From RYN-230 sp963718305 (lineage in GTDB: Bacteria; Actinomycetota; Actinomycetes; Streptosporangiales; Streptosporangiaceae): DNA of 64,000 nt. Under the pieces are notes generated by a model that had not been told where the DNA came from, searched no databases, and was given only the letters and a program-made list of their open reading frames with translations. The stretch lies in NCBI GenBank assembly GCA_963718305.1, contig CAVQZG010000009.1, positions 62,001-126,000 of the forward strand, written 5' to 3'. The position numbers and the translations under genes were made by a program. Positions 44,470-53,275 of the stretch are shown piece after piece (the stretch's first letter is position 1; every line of letters starts with the position of its first letter).

Positions 44470-45168
44470 GTGAACCGTACTGATCGCCTCTACGCCCTGG
44501 TCGAGGAGATGCGGGCGGTCGCGCCCCGCCCGCGTAGTGCGCGCTGGCTGGCCGGTCGGTTCGAGGTCAGCGTGCGCACGGTCGAACGGGACATCAGCGC
44601 GCTGCAGCAGTCCGGGGTGCCGATCTATGCCGAGCCCGGCCGCACGGGCGGTTACTGCCTGGACAAGGCGCGCACGCTGCCGCCGGTCAACCTGACGCCG
44701 GGCGAGGCCGTCGCGATGGCACTGGCGCTGCGGCGGCTGGAGGGCACGCCGTTCCGGACCACCGCGGGGTCGGCGCTGCGCAAGCTGGTCGCGGCGATGC
44801 AGGGTGACGACGCTGCCGCGGCCCGCGACCTGGCCGGCCGCATCCATCTGGTCGGCGACGCGGGCATCACGCCGTCGGTGCCGCGCATGGTCGCCGACGC
44901 GCTGTCCGCCCGCCGCGTCCTGCGCATCGGCTACGTCGACCGTGCGGGTACCACCACGATGCGCGAGATCGAGCCGCTCGGTTACGTCGGCACGGCGACC
45001 CACTGGTATCTGATGGCCTGGTGCCGGCTGCGCGACACGCTGCGCGCGTTCCGCACTGACCGGATCACCTCGGTCTCGGTCACGGCCGAGGTGCCCATGT
45101 CACGCTCCCTGCGCAGCGAGGATCTCGACATCCCGCACGACAAGGTCCATCAGCTCACCTTGAGCTGA
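44470..45168 (+). CDS. HTH/WYL domain transcriptional regulator
   Basis: A 232-residue regulator: N-terminal winged helix (RLYALVEEMRAV, RWLAGRFEVSVRTVERDISAL) and a WYL domain (VPRMVADALSARRVLRIGYV, EIEPLGYVGTATHWYLMAWC). WYL domains sense nucleic acid or nucleotide-like ligands. GTG 44470 is preferred over the TTG at 44440 because the conserved sequence begins there. It lies 27 bp from the TetR gene's end by open frame, but probably has its own promoter. Confidence 0.9.
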   Translation: MNRTDRLYALVEEMRAVAPRPRSARWLAGRFEVSVRTVERDISALQQSGVPIYAEPGRTGGYCLDKARTLPPVNLTPGEAVAMALALRRLEGTPFRTTAGSALRKLVAAMQGDDAAAARDLAGRIHLVGDAGITPSVPRMVADALSARRVLRIGYVDRAGTTTMREIEPLGYVGTATHWYLMAWCRLRDTLRAFRTDRITSVSVTAEVPMSRSLRSEDLDIPHDKVHQLTLS

Positions 45169-45319
45169 CCCCCGGGATCGCCCGCACATCGGCGGCCGCT
45201 GGGCCGCGGGTAGTGCCTGCCGCCGGCCTGCGGGAGGCTTCGCGGGGAAGGGGCACTAATGTCCCGGTGTGCGACTGATACACGAACCATCACGCGTGGC
45301 CCGGCCAGAGCTGCCGTTG

Positions 45320-46571
45320 ATGCGAGCTGGACTGTGCGTGGTGGCCGCTGTGCTCTTCGCGGCCGGCTGCTCGGCGTCATCCGGGTCCTCGCCATCCGGG
45401 TCCCCGGCGGGCGGGCCGGCTGCGGGCGGGTCTGGGCCGGACGTCGTCCTCGGCGATGTCCAAGCCGGAGACGACGTCCACGGTCAGGCACTGGGGATCG
45501 TTCTTTGGCGGCACCCCGGGCAACGTCGACATCGAGAAGTCACCCGTCACCGTGACCGTGCCCGGCACGGTCGCCGAGGTCGGCACCTCGAACTCCACCG
45601 AGTACGCGCTGCTGACCAACGGCAGCCTCTACGCCTGGGGCCTGGGCACCCAGGGCCAGCTAGGGGACGGCCGCGGCGCGAACTCTTTCGCCAGGCCGGT
45701 CCGGGTCCGCTTTCCGGCCGGGGTGCGGATCGCGTCCATCCCAGCCGACGTCATGCCTTACGACAGCGGCCTGGCCGTGGACACACGGGGAAACGTGTGG
45801 GGGTGGGGCGACAACGGCGGCGGCGAGCTCTGCCTGGGCAACGCCAGGATCTACCGCACCCCCGTCAAACTCCCGCTCACCGGGGTGACCGCCCTGGCCG
45901 GGGCCAGTAACCATGCCCTGTACGACGCACACGGCACCGTCTACGCCTGCGGCCAGAACGTTGACGGCGACCTCGGCGATGGCAGCCGGGACAGCAGTAC
46001 CACCCCGGTGAGAGTGGCGCGCCTCGACGGCTCGCCGGTCACCACGCTGGTGGCGTCGTTCGCCAACTCAGGGGCGCTGCTGTCCGACGGCAGATACTTC
46101 GACTGGGGCTTCGACGGCACCGGCCAGCTCGGCGACGGGTCCGTGCACCGCTCTTCCGATGTCCCGGTGCGGGTGCACCTGCCGCACCCGGTCACGCAGG
46201 TGGCCCAGGGCGGATCCATCTGGAATAACGGCCAGACGCTGGTCATGCTGTCCAACCGCTCGCTGTGGGCGTGGGGCAATGACCGGGCCGCTCAGCTGGG
46301 CGACGGGACCACCGCCATGGAGCCGCGGCCGGTCCGCTTCCATGCCCCGGACGGGGTGGTCTACCGGAGCCTGGCCACCGGGTCGGCGACCTCGTACGCC
46401 ATCTCGGCCACCGGCGACGTGTACGCGTGGGGTGTCGGGCACGTGGGCCAGGTCGGGGACGGCCACACGCGCACGGCCGTGACCTCGGTCGTCGTTGCCA
46501 CCGGGGCCGCATCGATCTCGGCGACCGCGAACAATGTGGTCATCAGCGTCCCGCGGAAGACGCGACCCTGA
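45320..46571 (+). CDS. RCC1-repeat propeller lipoprotein, one frame shift near the N-terminus
   Basis: The N-terminus MRAGLCVVAAVLFAAGCSAS is a lipoprotein signal with lipobox FAAGC. The frame shifts by one near 45430-45440 and continues to 46571. The main body has at least six RCC1-like repeats: YAWGLGTQGQLGDGR, WGWGDNGGGELCLGN, YACGQNVDGDLGDGS, FDWGFDGTGQLGDGS, WAWGNDRAAQLGDGT and YAWGVGHVGQVGDG, predicting a beta-propeller on the outer membrane face. No partner is apparent. The shift is probably a sequence error or recent mutation. Confidence 0.82.
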
Positions 46572-46630
46572 GGTTACCGGCGAGAAGCCGCCCCGCTGTG
46601 CGGAAGGCGGGTCCGCGCAAGACTGGGGAT

Positions 46631-47152
46631 GTGACGCTCATCCGGCCCGCCACGGCCGGCGATGCCGCGCAAATCGGGCTGGTCCACGTCCGGTCCTGGC
46701 AGGCGGCCTACCGTGGCCTGGTCCCCCAGGACTATCTGGATCACCTCGACCCGGCTGCCCGGGCCGCGCGCTGGCATCGTCATCTCCAGCAGACAGACTG
46801 GGCCCGGGCCGGCGTGCTGGTCGCCGAGGCCGGTGATGAGCTGGAGGGATTTGCCAGCTACGGCCCGAGCCGGGACGAGGATGCGGAACGCATCTGGGTG
46901 GGCGAGATCTCCACCATCTACGTGCTGGCTGCGGCGTGGGGTCAGGGACTGGGACGGCGGCTGATGGCCGGGGCCGTGGAGCGCCTCGCCGCCGCCGGCT
47001 ACGCCCAGGCCACGCTCTGGGTGCTGGACACGAATGCCCGGGCCCGGCGCTTCTACGCCGCGGCAGGCTGGTCCGAGGACGGGGTCACGCTGGAGGACGC
47101 CAGCCTGGGTTTCCCGCTGGCCGAGATCCGCTATCGCCGGACGCTGACCTGA
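46631..47152 (+). CDS. GNAT-family N-acetyltransferase
   Basis: A 173-residue enzyme beginning VTLIRPATAGDAAQIGLVHV, with YRGLVPQDYLDHLD, the acetyl-CoA loop YVLAAAWGQGLGRRLMAGAV and the closing TLWVLDTNARARRFYAAAGW. GTG 46631 matches the family start. The substrate is unknown. It converges with the small helix-turn-helix gene. Confidence 0.9.
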   Translation: MTLIRPATAGDAAQIGLVHVRSWQAAYRGLVPQDYLDHLDPAARAARWHRHLQQTDWARAGVLVAEAGDELEGFASYGPSRDEDAERIWVGEISTIYVLAAAWGQGLGRRLMAGAVERLAAAGYAQATLWVLDTNARARRFYAAAGWSEDGVTLEDASLGFPLAEIRYRRTLT

Positions 47153-47189
47153 ACCGGCCCAGCCCTGAACGGCGGCCGTGGGCCGGTCC

Positions 47190-47408
47190 TCAGATGGTGA
47201 GCATCTTCTGCACGGCCTGGCGGGATACCCCGAGCTCGCGGGCGATCTCGGCTTGCGAGACGCCCTCCTCGGTCAGGCCGCGAATCAGGTCGCGGCGCTC
47301 CCGGGCCAGATCCTGGGCGATGCGGAAGTGCTTGAGGGCTTCGGCGCGGACCTCTTTGAGGCGCCGTATGGTGTCCTGCTGGGCCGGGGTACGTTCTGCC
47401 GTGTTCAT
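47190..47408 (-). CDS. Small helix-turn-helix protein
   Basis: A 72-residue protein: an alpha-helical, charged first half (IRRLKEVRAEALKHFRIAQD) and a C-terminal helix-turn-helix (VSQAEIARELGVSRQAVQKM). Two inverted repeats lie immediately upstream of the ATG, implying autoregulation. Function otherwise unknown. Confidence 0.8.
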   Translation of the reverse strand: MNTAERTPAQQDTIRRLKEVRAEALKHFRIAQDLARERRDLIRGLTEEGVSQAEIARELGVSRQAVQKMLTI

Positions 47409-47418
47409 GAGTCCCAGT

Positions 47419-47458
47419 TTGACAACCCGGGGTTGTCAATGTCAACCCCGGGTTGTCA
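47419..47458. promoter_or_regulatory. Double operator upstream of the small helix-turn-helix gene
   Basis: TTGACAACCC-G-GGGTTGTCAA (47419-47439) is a perfect dyad. An imperfect second copy (TGTCAACCCC/GGGTTGTCA) follows directly. Both strands read TTGACA, so the sites likely overlap -35 boxes. Confidence 0.75.
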
Positions 47459-47655
47459 TCCGGGTGGCGCCTGGCCAGATTTGCCTGGCGGCCGGATTCC
47501 GGCATACTCGTAATCGTCGTCACGACACCGCCCAGACCTTGCGGTCGTTCGTCACCTCGACGTTGGTCATCGCGCCGCCCGGACCCCTGGGTCCGCGGCC
47601 CCCTCTGGCAGCAGTCGGCGAGGTCAGTTCCGTCACCGCTGGCAGGAGGCATCGT

Positions 47656-48102
47656 GTGTTCCGGACTGAGTTGCGCCATACCGAGCTGCCCCGAAGTGAG
47701 CCCGGCCGAAGTGAGCTGGCCGTCTGCGGCGGCGGGGTGATCTCGCCCCACGGCCCGCAACCCCCGCAGCTCGGCGACGAGCCCCCGCTCTACGACGACG
47801 GGGCGTTGCGGATAACCCAGATCCCTGGTCCGGGTTTGGGCTATGCCCTGGCCGGCGAGATCGACGAGGCTGCCTTTCCCATGCTGGCCAGAAGGCTGGA
47901 CGAGATCGCCGCGGATCTCGACGAGGTTCACCTGAGCCTGGCCGCCCTGGACTACACCGACCTGGCCGGGCTGCGGGTCATCGTCGCGCTGGCGGACGCG
48001 GGCCGCCGGCGCGTGGTGCTCCATCAGGTCCCGCCTCACCTGCAGGCGATCCTGACCATCGTCGGCTGGGACACCGCACCCGGGGTGGAGATCGCCAGTT
48101 AG
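47656..48102 (+). CDS. STAS domain protein (anti-sigma antagonist-like)
   Basis: A 148-residue protein whose last 100 residues form a STAS domain: GYALAGEIDEAAFPMLARRL, VHLSLAALDYTDLAGLRVIV (position of the phosphorylated Ser is Thr/Asp here: DYTDLAG) and RRVVLHQVPPHLQAILTIVG. GTG 47656 is supported by AGGAGG six bases upstream, although a GTG at 47737 is nearer the domain. It probably acts in a partner-switching circuit. Confidence 0.82.
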   Translation: MFRTELRHTELPRSEPGRSELAVCGGGVISPHGPQPPQLGDEPPLYDDGALRITQIPGPGLGYALAGEIDEAAFPMLARRLDEIAADLDEVHLSLAALDYTDLAGLRVIVALADAGRRRVVLHQVPPHLQAILTIVGWDTAPGVEIAS

Positions 48103-48129
48103 GCAGGACCGGTGAATCAGGCTGGTTAA

Positions 48130-49164
48130 TCAGGGCGACCCGGACAGCAGCCGCAGGACCGCGGCCTCGGCGGCCCCCTGGGTGGCCAATTCGCCGAACT
48201 CGCTCTGCTGGCCCAGGCGGCCCAGCGCGGCCGCGATCGTGGTGCCTTCCTCGTAGAACTCGATCACGCGCGGATCGATGTAGGACGCCCGCGCGACCGC
48301 CGGTGTGTTGCCCAGGTAATCGGACACCTCCCGGACCACGCGGGCGATCGCGCGCTTGCGGGTGCTCTCCGAATCCGCAGCCCGCTCCGAGACGGCCAGC
48401 CCCACCGCCGCGAGCACGGTGGCGTGCCAGGTCCGGAAGTCCTTGGCGGTGAAGTCGCTCCCGGACACCTCGCGCAGGTAGTCGTTGATGTCGGCGGCGG
48501 TGACGTCGTGCCAGCGCGGTCCGCTGCGGTAGGCGAGCAGGCCGTCCGCGCCGCCCCGGCGCCGCTTGAGACTGCGGACCACGACGCACACCCGCTCGTC
48601 CGCGACCGCTTGCTCGCGGTGTTTCGCGGACTTGCCGATGTAGTCAAAGACCAGCTCACCGTCCCGGCGGCAGGTGACGTGCTCGCGCTGGATGGTGGCC
48701 AGGCCGTAGCTGCCATTCTCGGCCGCGTACTCTTCACCGCCCGGCCGGAAGAAACCGAGGTCGACCAGGCGGATCGCGGCCGCCAGGACCCGGTCCCGGG
48801 ACAGCCTGGTGCCCTCCAGGTGGCCCAGGACTACCTTCCGCACCCGGGGGAGAGCGGCCCCGAACTCCAGCACGCGGTCGTGTTTCTCCCGGTCGCGCTG
48901 CTCCCGCCACTGATCGTGATAGCGATACTGGCGCCGGCCCGCCACGTCCGTGCCGACGGCCTGGATGTGGCCGGCCGGGTGCTCGGAGATCCACACGTCT
49001 TCCCAGGCGGGCGGGATCACCAGGGCCTTGATCCGCCCGAGCACCGCCGGGTCGCGGACCGGCGTACCGTCTGAGCCGAGGTAGCGGAACCCCCGGCCGT
49101 GGCGCTTGCGCAGGATGCCCGGCCCGCTGAGCTCACTGCGTACCAGGGCCACCGGATCAGCCAA
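48130..49164 (-). CDS. DNA topoisomerase IB
   Basis: A 344-residue poxvirus-type enzyme that relaxes supercoils through a 3'-phosphotyrosine. It starts ALVRSELSGPGILRKRHGRG, has WISEHPAGHIQAVGTDVAGR, QYRYHDQWREQRDREKH, the catalytic-domain parts LDLGFFRPGGEEYA-like (RLVDLGFFRPGGEEYAAEN), SLKRRRGG and FTAKDFRTWHATVLA, and the nucleophile in RASYIDPRVIEFY (Y295). TTG start at 49164. Such enzymes are scattered in bacteria and usually non-essential. Confidence 0.93.
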   Translation of the reverse strand: MADPVALVRSELSGPGILRKRHGRGFRYLGSDGTPVRDPAVLGRIKALVIPPAWEDVWISEHPAGHIQAVGTDVAGRRQYRYHDQWREQRDREKHDRVLEFGAALPRVRKVVLGHLEGTRLSRDRVLAAAIRLVDLGFFRPGGEEYAAENGSYGLATIQREHVTCRRDGELVFDYIGKSAKHREQAVADERVCVVVRSLKRRRGGADGLLAYRSGPRWHDVTAADINDYLREVSGSDFTAKDFRTWHATVLAAVGLAVSERAADSESTRKRAIARVVREVSDYLGNTPAVARASYIDPRVIEFYEEGTTIAAALGRLGQQSEFGELATQGAAEAAVLRLLSGSP

Positions 49165-49320
49165 CGCGGCAGGCCCCTCTGGCGATCATGATCATCTCTC
49201 CCGGTTAATGGTCAGCTCCGTGTGGGCGTCCCCGCTACCCGCGACCCGGCGGGGCATGCGCACGCGCCGTTAGCCCGGACCCACCGGGGTAGCGCACGAC
49301 GCGCCGGGAAGGGACCACCT

Positions 49321-49901
49321 ATGACTCTCAACAGCAGCGCTTCCACTGTGGCCCAGACCAGCAGAACGCTCAGAGCCGTGGCCGCCAGCATCAAGCGCTC
49401 CGCACAGGATCCGCTCGCCATCTACCTGAACGATCATCTGGCGGGCGCGACCGGGGGGCTGGAACTTGCCCGCCGGGTGGCCGGCGCCGGGCAGGTACCG
49501 GCGCCTCCTGCCGAGCTGCGGCAGTTCGCCGAGGAGGTGGCCGAGGACCGCAACATGTTGCTGCACCTCATGGCCACGCTGGGCATTCCGGTCCGCAGTT
49601 ACAAGGTGTGGGCTGCCTGGGCTGGCGAGAAAGCAGGCCGGCTCAAGCCCAACGGCCACCTGACGACGCGGTCCCCGCTCAGCAACCTCGAGGAGCTGGA
49701 ACTCATGCGGCTGGGGGTGGAAGGTAAGGCGGCCGGGTGGCGCACAATCCGGACCCTCGCGGGCGGGGACAGCCGGCTGGACGCCGCCCAGCTGGATGAG
49801 CTCATCTCCCGCGCCCGCAGGCAGGCAGACTTCCTGGAGAGTCGCGGATCAAGGCCGCCCAGCAGGTCATCGACGCGGCGCGACGCGGTGGTCAGCTCTA
49901 G
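49321..49901 (+). CDS. Hypothetical alpha-helical protein, frame shift near the end
   Basis: About 193 residues, predicted mostly helical: LAIYLNDHLAGATGGLELAR, FAEEVAEDRNMLLHLMATLG, SNLEELELMRLGVEGKAAGW and LDAAQLDELISRARRQADFL. This type of small helical protein recurs in actinobacteria without known function. Near 49835 a duplicated AG shifts the frame; the better continuation is RIKAAQQVIDAARRGGQL ending at TAG 49899-49901. ATG 49321 with GAAGGGA upstream. Its stop overlaps that of the next gene in CTAG. Confidence 0.7.
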
Positions 49902-50197
49902 CAGTCGCCGTGAACCCAGTCCTGATCAGCCCGGCGGCGGGCCGGCTGCCCGGCGCTGATCTCGCGCCCGCAGCGCGCGCAGTGCTGGCCCGCGGCCTGC
50001 GCCTCGTGGCCGTCCAACTCCGCGCGGGACCGGCCGCCCGGGCCATGGCGTCCGGCCCGCTGGGCCCTGGTAGCCGAACCAGGGCTCGGTGAATCAGTGC
50101 CGGCCAGCCCGGAGCCCGGTGATCCGGCCGGGAAACCGAGGCCGCCCGCGCAGAACTGGCTGAGGTGCACGGCCCGGACCCGCTCGCCGATCCCCAC
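49898..50197 (-). CDS. Small protein with C-terminal zinc-ribbon
   Basis: A 99-residue protein. The last 28 residues (HCARCGREISAGQPARR, then WVHGDC at the very end) form a CxxC...HxxC zinc site typical of small actinobacterial ribbons. The middle is Ser/Gly/Arg-rich. GTG 50197 has GGGGGAGG eight bases upstream. It is convergent with the preceding gene and divergent from the quinone reductase. Confidence 0.65.
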   Translation of the reverse strand: MGIGERVRAVHLSQFCAGGLGFPAGSPGSGLAGTDSPSPGSATRAQRAGRHGPGGRSRAELDGHEAQAAGQHCARCGREISAGQPARRRADQDWVHGDC

Positions 50198-50259
50198 CGG
50201 AAAACCTCCCCCTTTGCCACCTAGGCTACTGTCGGCGGCTCGATGGAGAGGATGGGCTC

Positions 50260-51246
50260 ATGCGCGCAGTGATCGGGAGCCAGCACGGCGGTCCTGAGGT
50301 CCTCCAGATCGGGGAGGTTGCCCCGCCGGAACCCGGGCCGGGCCAGCTGCTGGTGGACGTGGCCGCGGCAGGCGTCAACTACATGGACATCTACCAGCGG
50401 GAGGGGCGGCCCCCCTATGCCTCGGCGACCCTGCCTTACGTCCCCGGGGCCGAGGGCGCCGGAACCGTGGCGGCCGTAGGGCCCGGGGTGAGCGATTTCG
50501 CCGTAGGTGACCGGGTCGCCTGGACCCAGGTGCCGGGCAGCTACGCGGAGCAGGTCGCGGTGCCCGCCGCGCTGGCGGTCCCGGTGCCGGAGGGCATGGA
50601 CCTGAGCGTCGCCGCGGCCGTCATGCTGCAGGGAATGACCGCGCACTACCTCTGCCACAGCACATATCCGGTCGCCCAGGGCGACCCCGTAGTGGTGCAC
50701 GCGGCCGCGGGCGGGGTTGGGCTGCTGCTGACCCAGATGATCGCGATGCGCGGCGGCGTCAGCATCGCCACCACCTCCACTACGGACAAGGCGGCCCTGG
50801 CCCAGCAGGCCGGCGCGGACTACGTCACGGACTACGAGGACTTCGCCGGGGTGGCCCGGCGGGTCACCGACGGCGCCGGGGTGGCCGCGGTCTACGACGG
50901 CATCGGCCAGGCCACGTTCGAGGCGAGCCTGTCGGCGGTGCGGCCCCGGGGCTACATGGTCCTGTACGGCGCAGCCAGCGGTCCGGTGCCCCCCTTCGAC
51001 CTGCAGCGCCTCAACCCGGCGGGCAGCCTGTTCGTCACCCGGCCGACGCTGGGCCATTACCTGGCCAGCCGGGAGGAGCTGCTGTGGCGGGCGGGTGACC
51101 TGTTCCGGTGGATCACCGAGGGGCGCCTCTCGGTCCGCGTCGGCGGCCGGTACCCGCTGGAGCAGGCCGCCCAGGCCCAGGCCGATCTGGCCTCCCGGGG
51201 GACGACCGGGAAATTGCTGCTGCTGCCGGGCGAGGCTGCGGCGTGA
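50260..51246 (+). CDS. NADPH:quinone oxidoreductase (zinc-free MDR)
   Basis: A 328-residue medium-chain reductase without zinc ligands. Seen are GEVAPPEPGPGQLLVDVAAA, YVPGAEGAGTVAAVGPGV, the nucleotide-binding AAAGGVGLLLTQMI and AVYDGIGQATFEASL. These are typical of quinone/enone reductases of the QOR group. ATG 50260. The nitrilase gene follows 10 bp later, likely co-transcribed. Confidence 0.93.
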   Translation: MRAVIGSQHGGPEVLQIGEVAPPEPGPGQLLVDVAAAGVNYMDIYQREGRPPYASATLPYVPGAEGAGTVAAVGPGVSDFAVGDRVAWTQVPGSYAEQVAVPAALAVPVPEGMDLSVAAAVMLQGMTAHYLCHSTYPVAQGDPVVVHAAAGGVGLLLTQMIAMRGGVSIATTSTTDKAALAQQAGADYVTDYEDFAGVARRVTDGAGVAAVYDGIGQATFEASLSAVRPRGYMVLYGAASGPVPPFDLQRLNPAGSLFVTRPTLGHYLASREELLWRAGDLFRWITEGRLSVRVGGRYPLEQAAQAQADLASRGTTGKLLLLPGEAAA

Positions 51247-51256
51247 GGGCGCGATC

Positions 51257-52069
51257 GTGACGATTGTCGCGGCCTGCCAGCTCGGCCTGGCTGTCGGTGA
51301 CACCGGCGGCAACCTGGCCACGGCGGCCGGGGCCGTCGAGGCGGCGGCTGGCCGCGGGGCCGGGCTCGTGGTGCTTCCCGAGCTATGCGACAGCGGGTAC
51401 GTGTTCACCGACGCCGCGGAAGCCCGCGCCCTGGCCAGCCCGGCCGATGACTGCCCGGCGCTGCGGGGCTGGCAGGCGCTGGCCGCCGAGCATCACACCG
51501 TGATCGTGGGCGGCTTCTGCGAACTGGGCCCGGACGGCCGGCTGTTCAACAGCGCTGCCCTGGTCGATGCGTCCGGCACCCGCGCGGTGTACCGGAAGGC
51601 GCACCTGTGGGACGCCGAGAAGCTGGTCTTCACCCCCGGGGACGAGGCCCCGCCCGTGGTGGCGCTTCCCTGGGGCCGGGTCAGCGTGATGATCTGCTAC
51701 GACCTGGAGTTCCCCGAGTGGGTCCGGCTGGCCGCGCTGGCCGGCGCGGACCTCATCGCGGCCCCGGTGAACTGGCCAGCCGCCCCGCACCCGCCGGCTG
51801 AGCGGCCGTCGGAGGTAGTGAAGGTGCAGGCCGGTGCCGCCGTGAACGGCGTCTTCATCGTGGTAGCCGACCGGTGCGCCAGCGAGCGCGGGGTGGCCTG
51901 GGTGGGCGGCAGCCTCATCGCCGGCCCGGACGGCTACCCGCTGGCCGGGCCGGTCATCGCCGACCGGCCCGCGCTGCTGACCGCCGAATGTGACCTGCCG
52001 CGGGCCCGCGACAAGCGGATCAACTCCCGCAACGACCTCTTCACCGACCGCCGCCCCAGCCTCTACTAA
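51257..52069 (+). CDS. Nitrilase-superfamily carbon-nitrogen hydrolase
   Basis: A 270-residue amidase/nitrilase-like enzyme with the Glu-Lys-Cys triad: LPELCDSGYVF (Glu), YRKAHLWDAE (Lys) and MICYDLEFPEWVR (Cys). It ends DKRINSRNDLFTDRRPSLY, as in the actinobacterial group annotated as nitrilase/cyanide hydratase or aliphatic amidase. GTG 51257 gives the standard length; the frame is open further upstream inside qor. Substrate unknown. Confidence 0.92.
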   Translation: MTIVAACQLGLAVGDTGGNLATAAGAVEAAAGRGAGLVVLPELCDSGYVFTDAAEARALASPADDCPALRGWQALAAEHHTVIVGGFCELGPDGRLFNSAALVDASGTRAVYRKAHLWDAEKLVFTPGDEAPPVVALPWGRVSVMICYDLEFPEWVRLAALAGADLIAAPVNWPAAPHPPAERPSEVVKVQAGAAVNGVFIVVADRCASERGVAWVGGSLIAGPDGYPLAGPVIADRPALLTAECDLPRARDKRINSRNDLFTDRRPSLY

Positions 52070-52204
52070 ATACGCAGCCGCTACGGATGTGGGACGGACC
52101 GCTTCCCGCTTTACTTGTCCCGCACTGACTGGCGGGCGCGAGGCGCCGGGCGCCGCCCGGGCTGGCCGCTCCGGCTGGCTGGCGCCGGTGGGCCAGCTGC
52201 CCGG

Positions 52205-53170
52205 CTAGCCCGGGTAGCGGGCGCCGCGGACGCTGACCCGGATGGCGTAGACGGAACTCGTGGCGCACATGAAGATCTGGTTGCGCTGCGCCCCGCCGAA
52301 GGTCAGGTTGGCCACGACCTCCGGCACGTGCAGCTTGCCCAGCAAGGTGCCGTCCGGGTCGAAGCAATGCAGCCCATCGCCGGCGGCCGCCCAGACCCGG
52401 CCATCGCTGTCCAGCCGGATGCCGTCGAAGGTGCCCACCTCGCACCGGGCGAACACGTCTCCGCCGGTCAGCCCGGTACCGTCGTCGGTCACGGCGAACA
52501 GCCGGATAAGCCGTTCCTCGCTGTCGCAGATGTAGAGGTTCCGCTCGTCCTGGGTGAACGCCAGCCCGTTTGGGCGGTTGAAGTCGCCGGCCACGATGCG
52601 CAGGCTGCCGGAGCCGGGATCGATCCGGTACACGTGGCAGGCGCCGATCTCGCTGTCGGCCTGGTGTCCTTCGTAGTCGCTGTCGATGCCGTAGGCGGGG
52701 TCGGTGAACCAGATCGAGCCGTCGGCGCGCTCGACGACGTCGTTCGGGCTGTTGAACCGCTGGCCCTGGTAGCGGTCGGCCAGGACCGTGATCGTCCCGT
52801 CCGGCTCGGTGCGGGTGACCTGCCGGGCGCCGTGCTCGCAACTCACCAGGCGGCCCTGCCGGTCCACGGTATGGCCGTTCGCGAAGCGGGAGGGCTGACG
52901 GAAGACGCCCACCGTCCCGGTGGTCTCGTCCCAGCGCAGCAGCCGGTCGTTGGGGATATCGCTGAACACGAGGTACCGCCCGGCCGGGAAGTACGCCGGT
53001 CCCTCGGTCCAGCGGCATCCGGTATGCAGTACCTCTAGCTGCCGGTCGCCGCGGATGCGCCGGAATCGCTCGTCCAGCCGTTCGAACCTGGCGGTGATGG
53101 TCCCGGGCGCCGTGTTCACGGGCGCTGTGTTCACGGGCACTGTCTTCTCGGGCACTGTCTTCTCGGGCAC
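52205..53170 (-). CDS. SMP-30/gluconolactonase family protein
   Basis: A 321-residue six-bladed propeller lactonase. Seen are GCRWTEGPAYFPAGRYLVFS (metal-ligand Glu), FNSPNDVVERADGSIWFTDP (Asn and catalytic Asp loop), DFNRPNGLAFTQDERNLYIC and GTFDGIRLDSDGRVWAAAGD. Likely hydrolyses a sugar lactone. The gluconokinase gene lies 1.7 kb away, a possible pathway link. The N-terminus holds PEKTV/PVNTA pentapeptide repeats; the GTG at 53170 starts before them, but a later start is possible. Confidence 0.9.
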   Translation of the reverse strand: MPEKTVPEKTVPVNTAPVNTAPGTITARFERLDERFRRIRGDRQLEVLHTGCRWTEGPAYFPAGRYLVFSDIPNDRLLRWDETTGTVGVFRQPSRFANGHTVDRQGRLVSCEHGARQVTRTEPDGTITVLADRYQGQRFNSPNDVVERADGSIWFTDPAYGIDSDYEGHQADSEIGACHVYRIDPGSGSLRIVAGDFNRPNGLAFTQDERNLYICDSEERLIRLFAVTDDGTGLTGGDVFARCEVGTFDGIRLDSDGRVWAAAGDGLHCFDPDGTLLGKLHVPEVVANLTFGGAQRNQIFMCATSSVYAIRVSVRGARYPG

Positions 53171-53171
53171 T
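53112..53171. repeat. 15-bp tandem repeat, 4 copies
   Basis: GTGTTCACGGGCGCT, GTGTTCACGGGCACT and two GTCTTCTCGGGCACT units lie end to end. They encode the Val/Pro/Thr pentapeptides at the SMP-30 protein N-terminus and include its start codon. Confidence 0.88.
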
Positions 53172-53193
53172 GGGGCTCCCGCCTGTAGTACTG

Positions 53194-53207
53194 TCTTGAT
53201 ATCAAGA
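53194..53207. promoter_or_regulatory. Operator-like palindrome TCTTGATATCAAGA
   Basis: A 14-bp perfect palindrome 23 bp upstream of the SMP-30 start and between the divergent VOC gene. The form (TTGATATCAA core) is that of MarR/PadR-type operators; the regulator is not in the window as far as I can tell. Confidence 0.6.
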
Positions 53208-53275
53208 TAAGGTGAGGACCTTACGGAAGGCCGCCGGGCCAGGGCTGGGCTGGCGGTGTCCTCCTGGAGGTGCAC

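Noticed and set aside
47453..47740. 95-codon plus-strand frame before the STAS gene
   Set aside because: Overlaps the STAS gene start in another frame and has no recognisable content.
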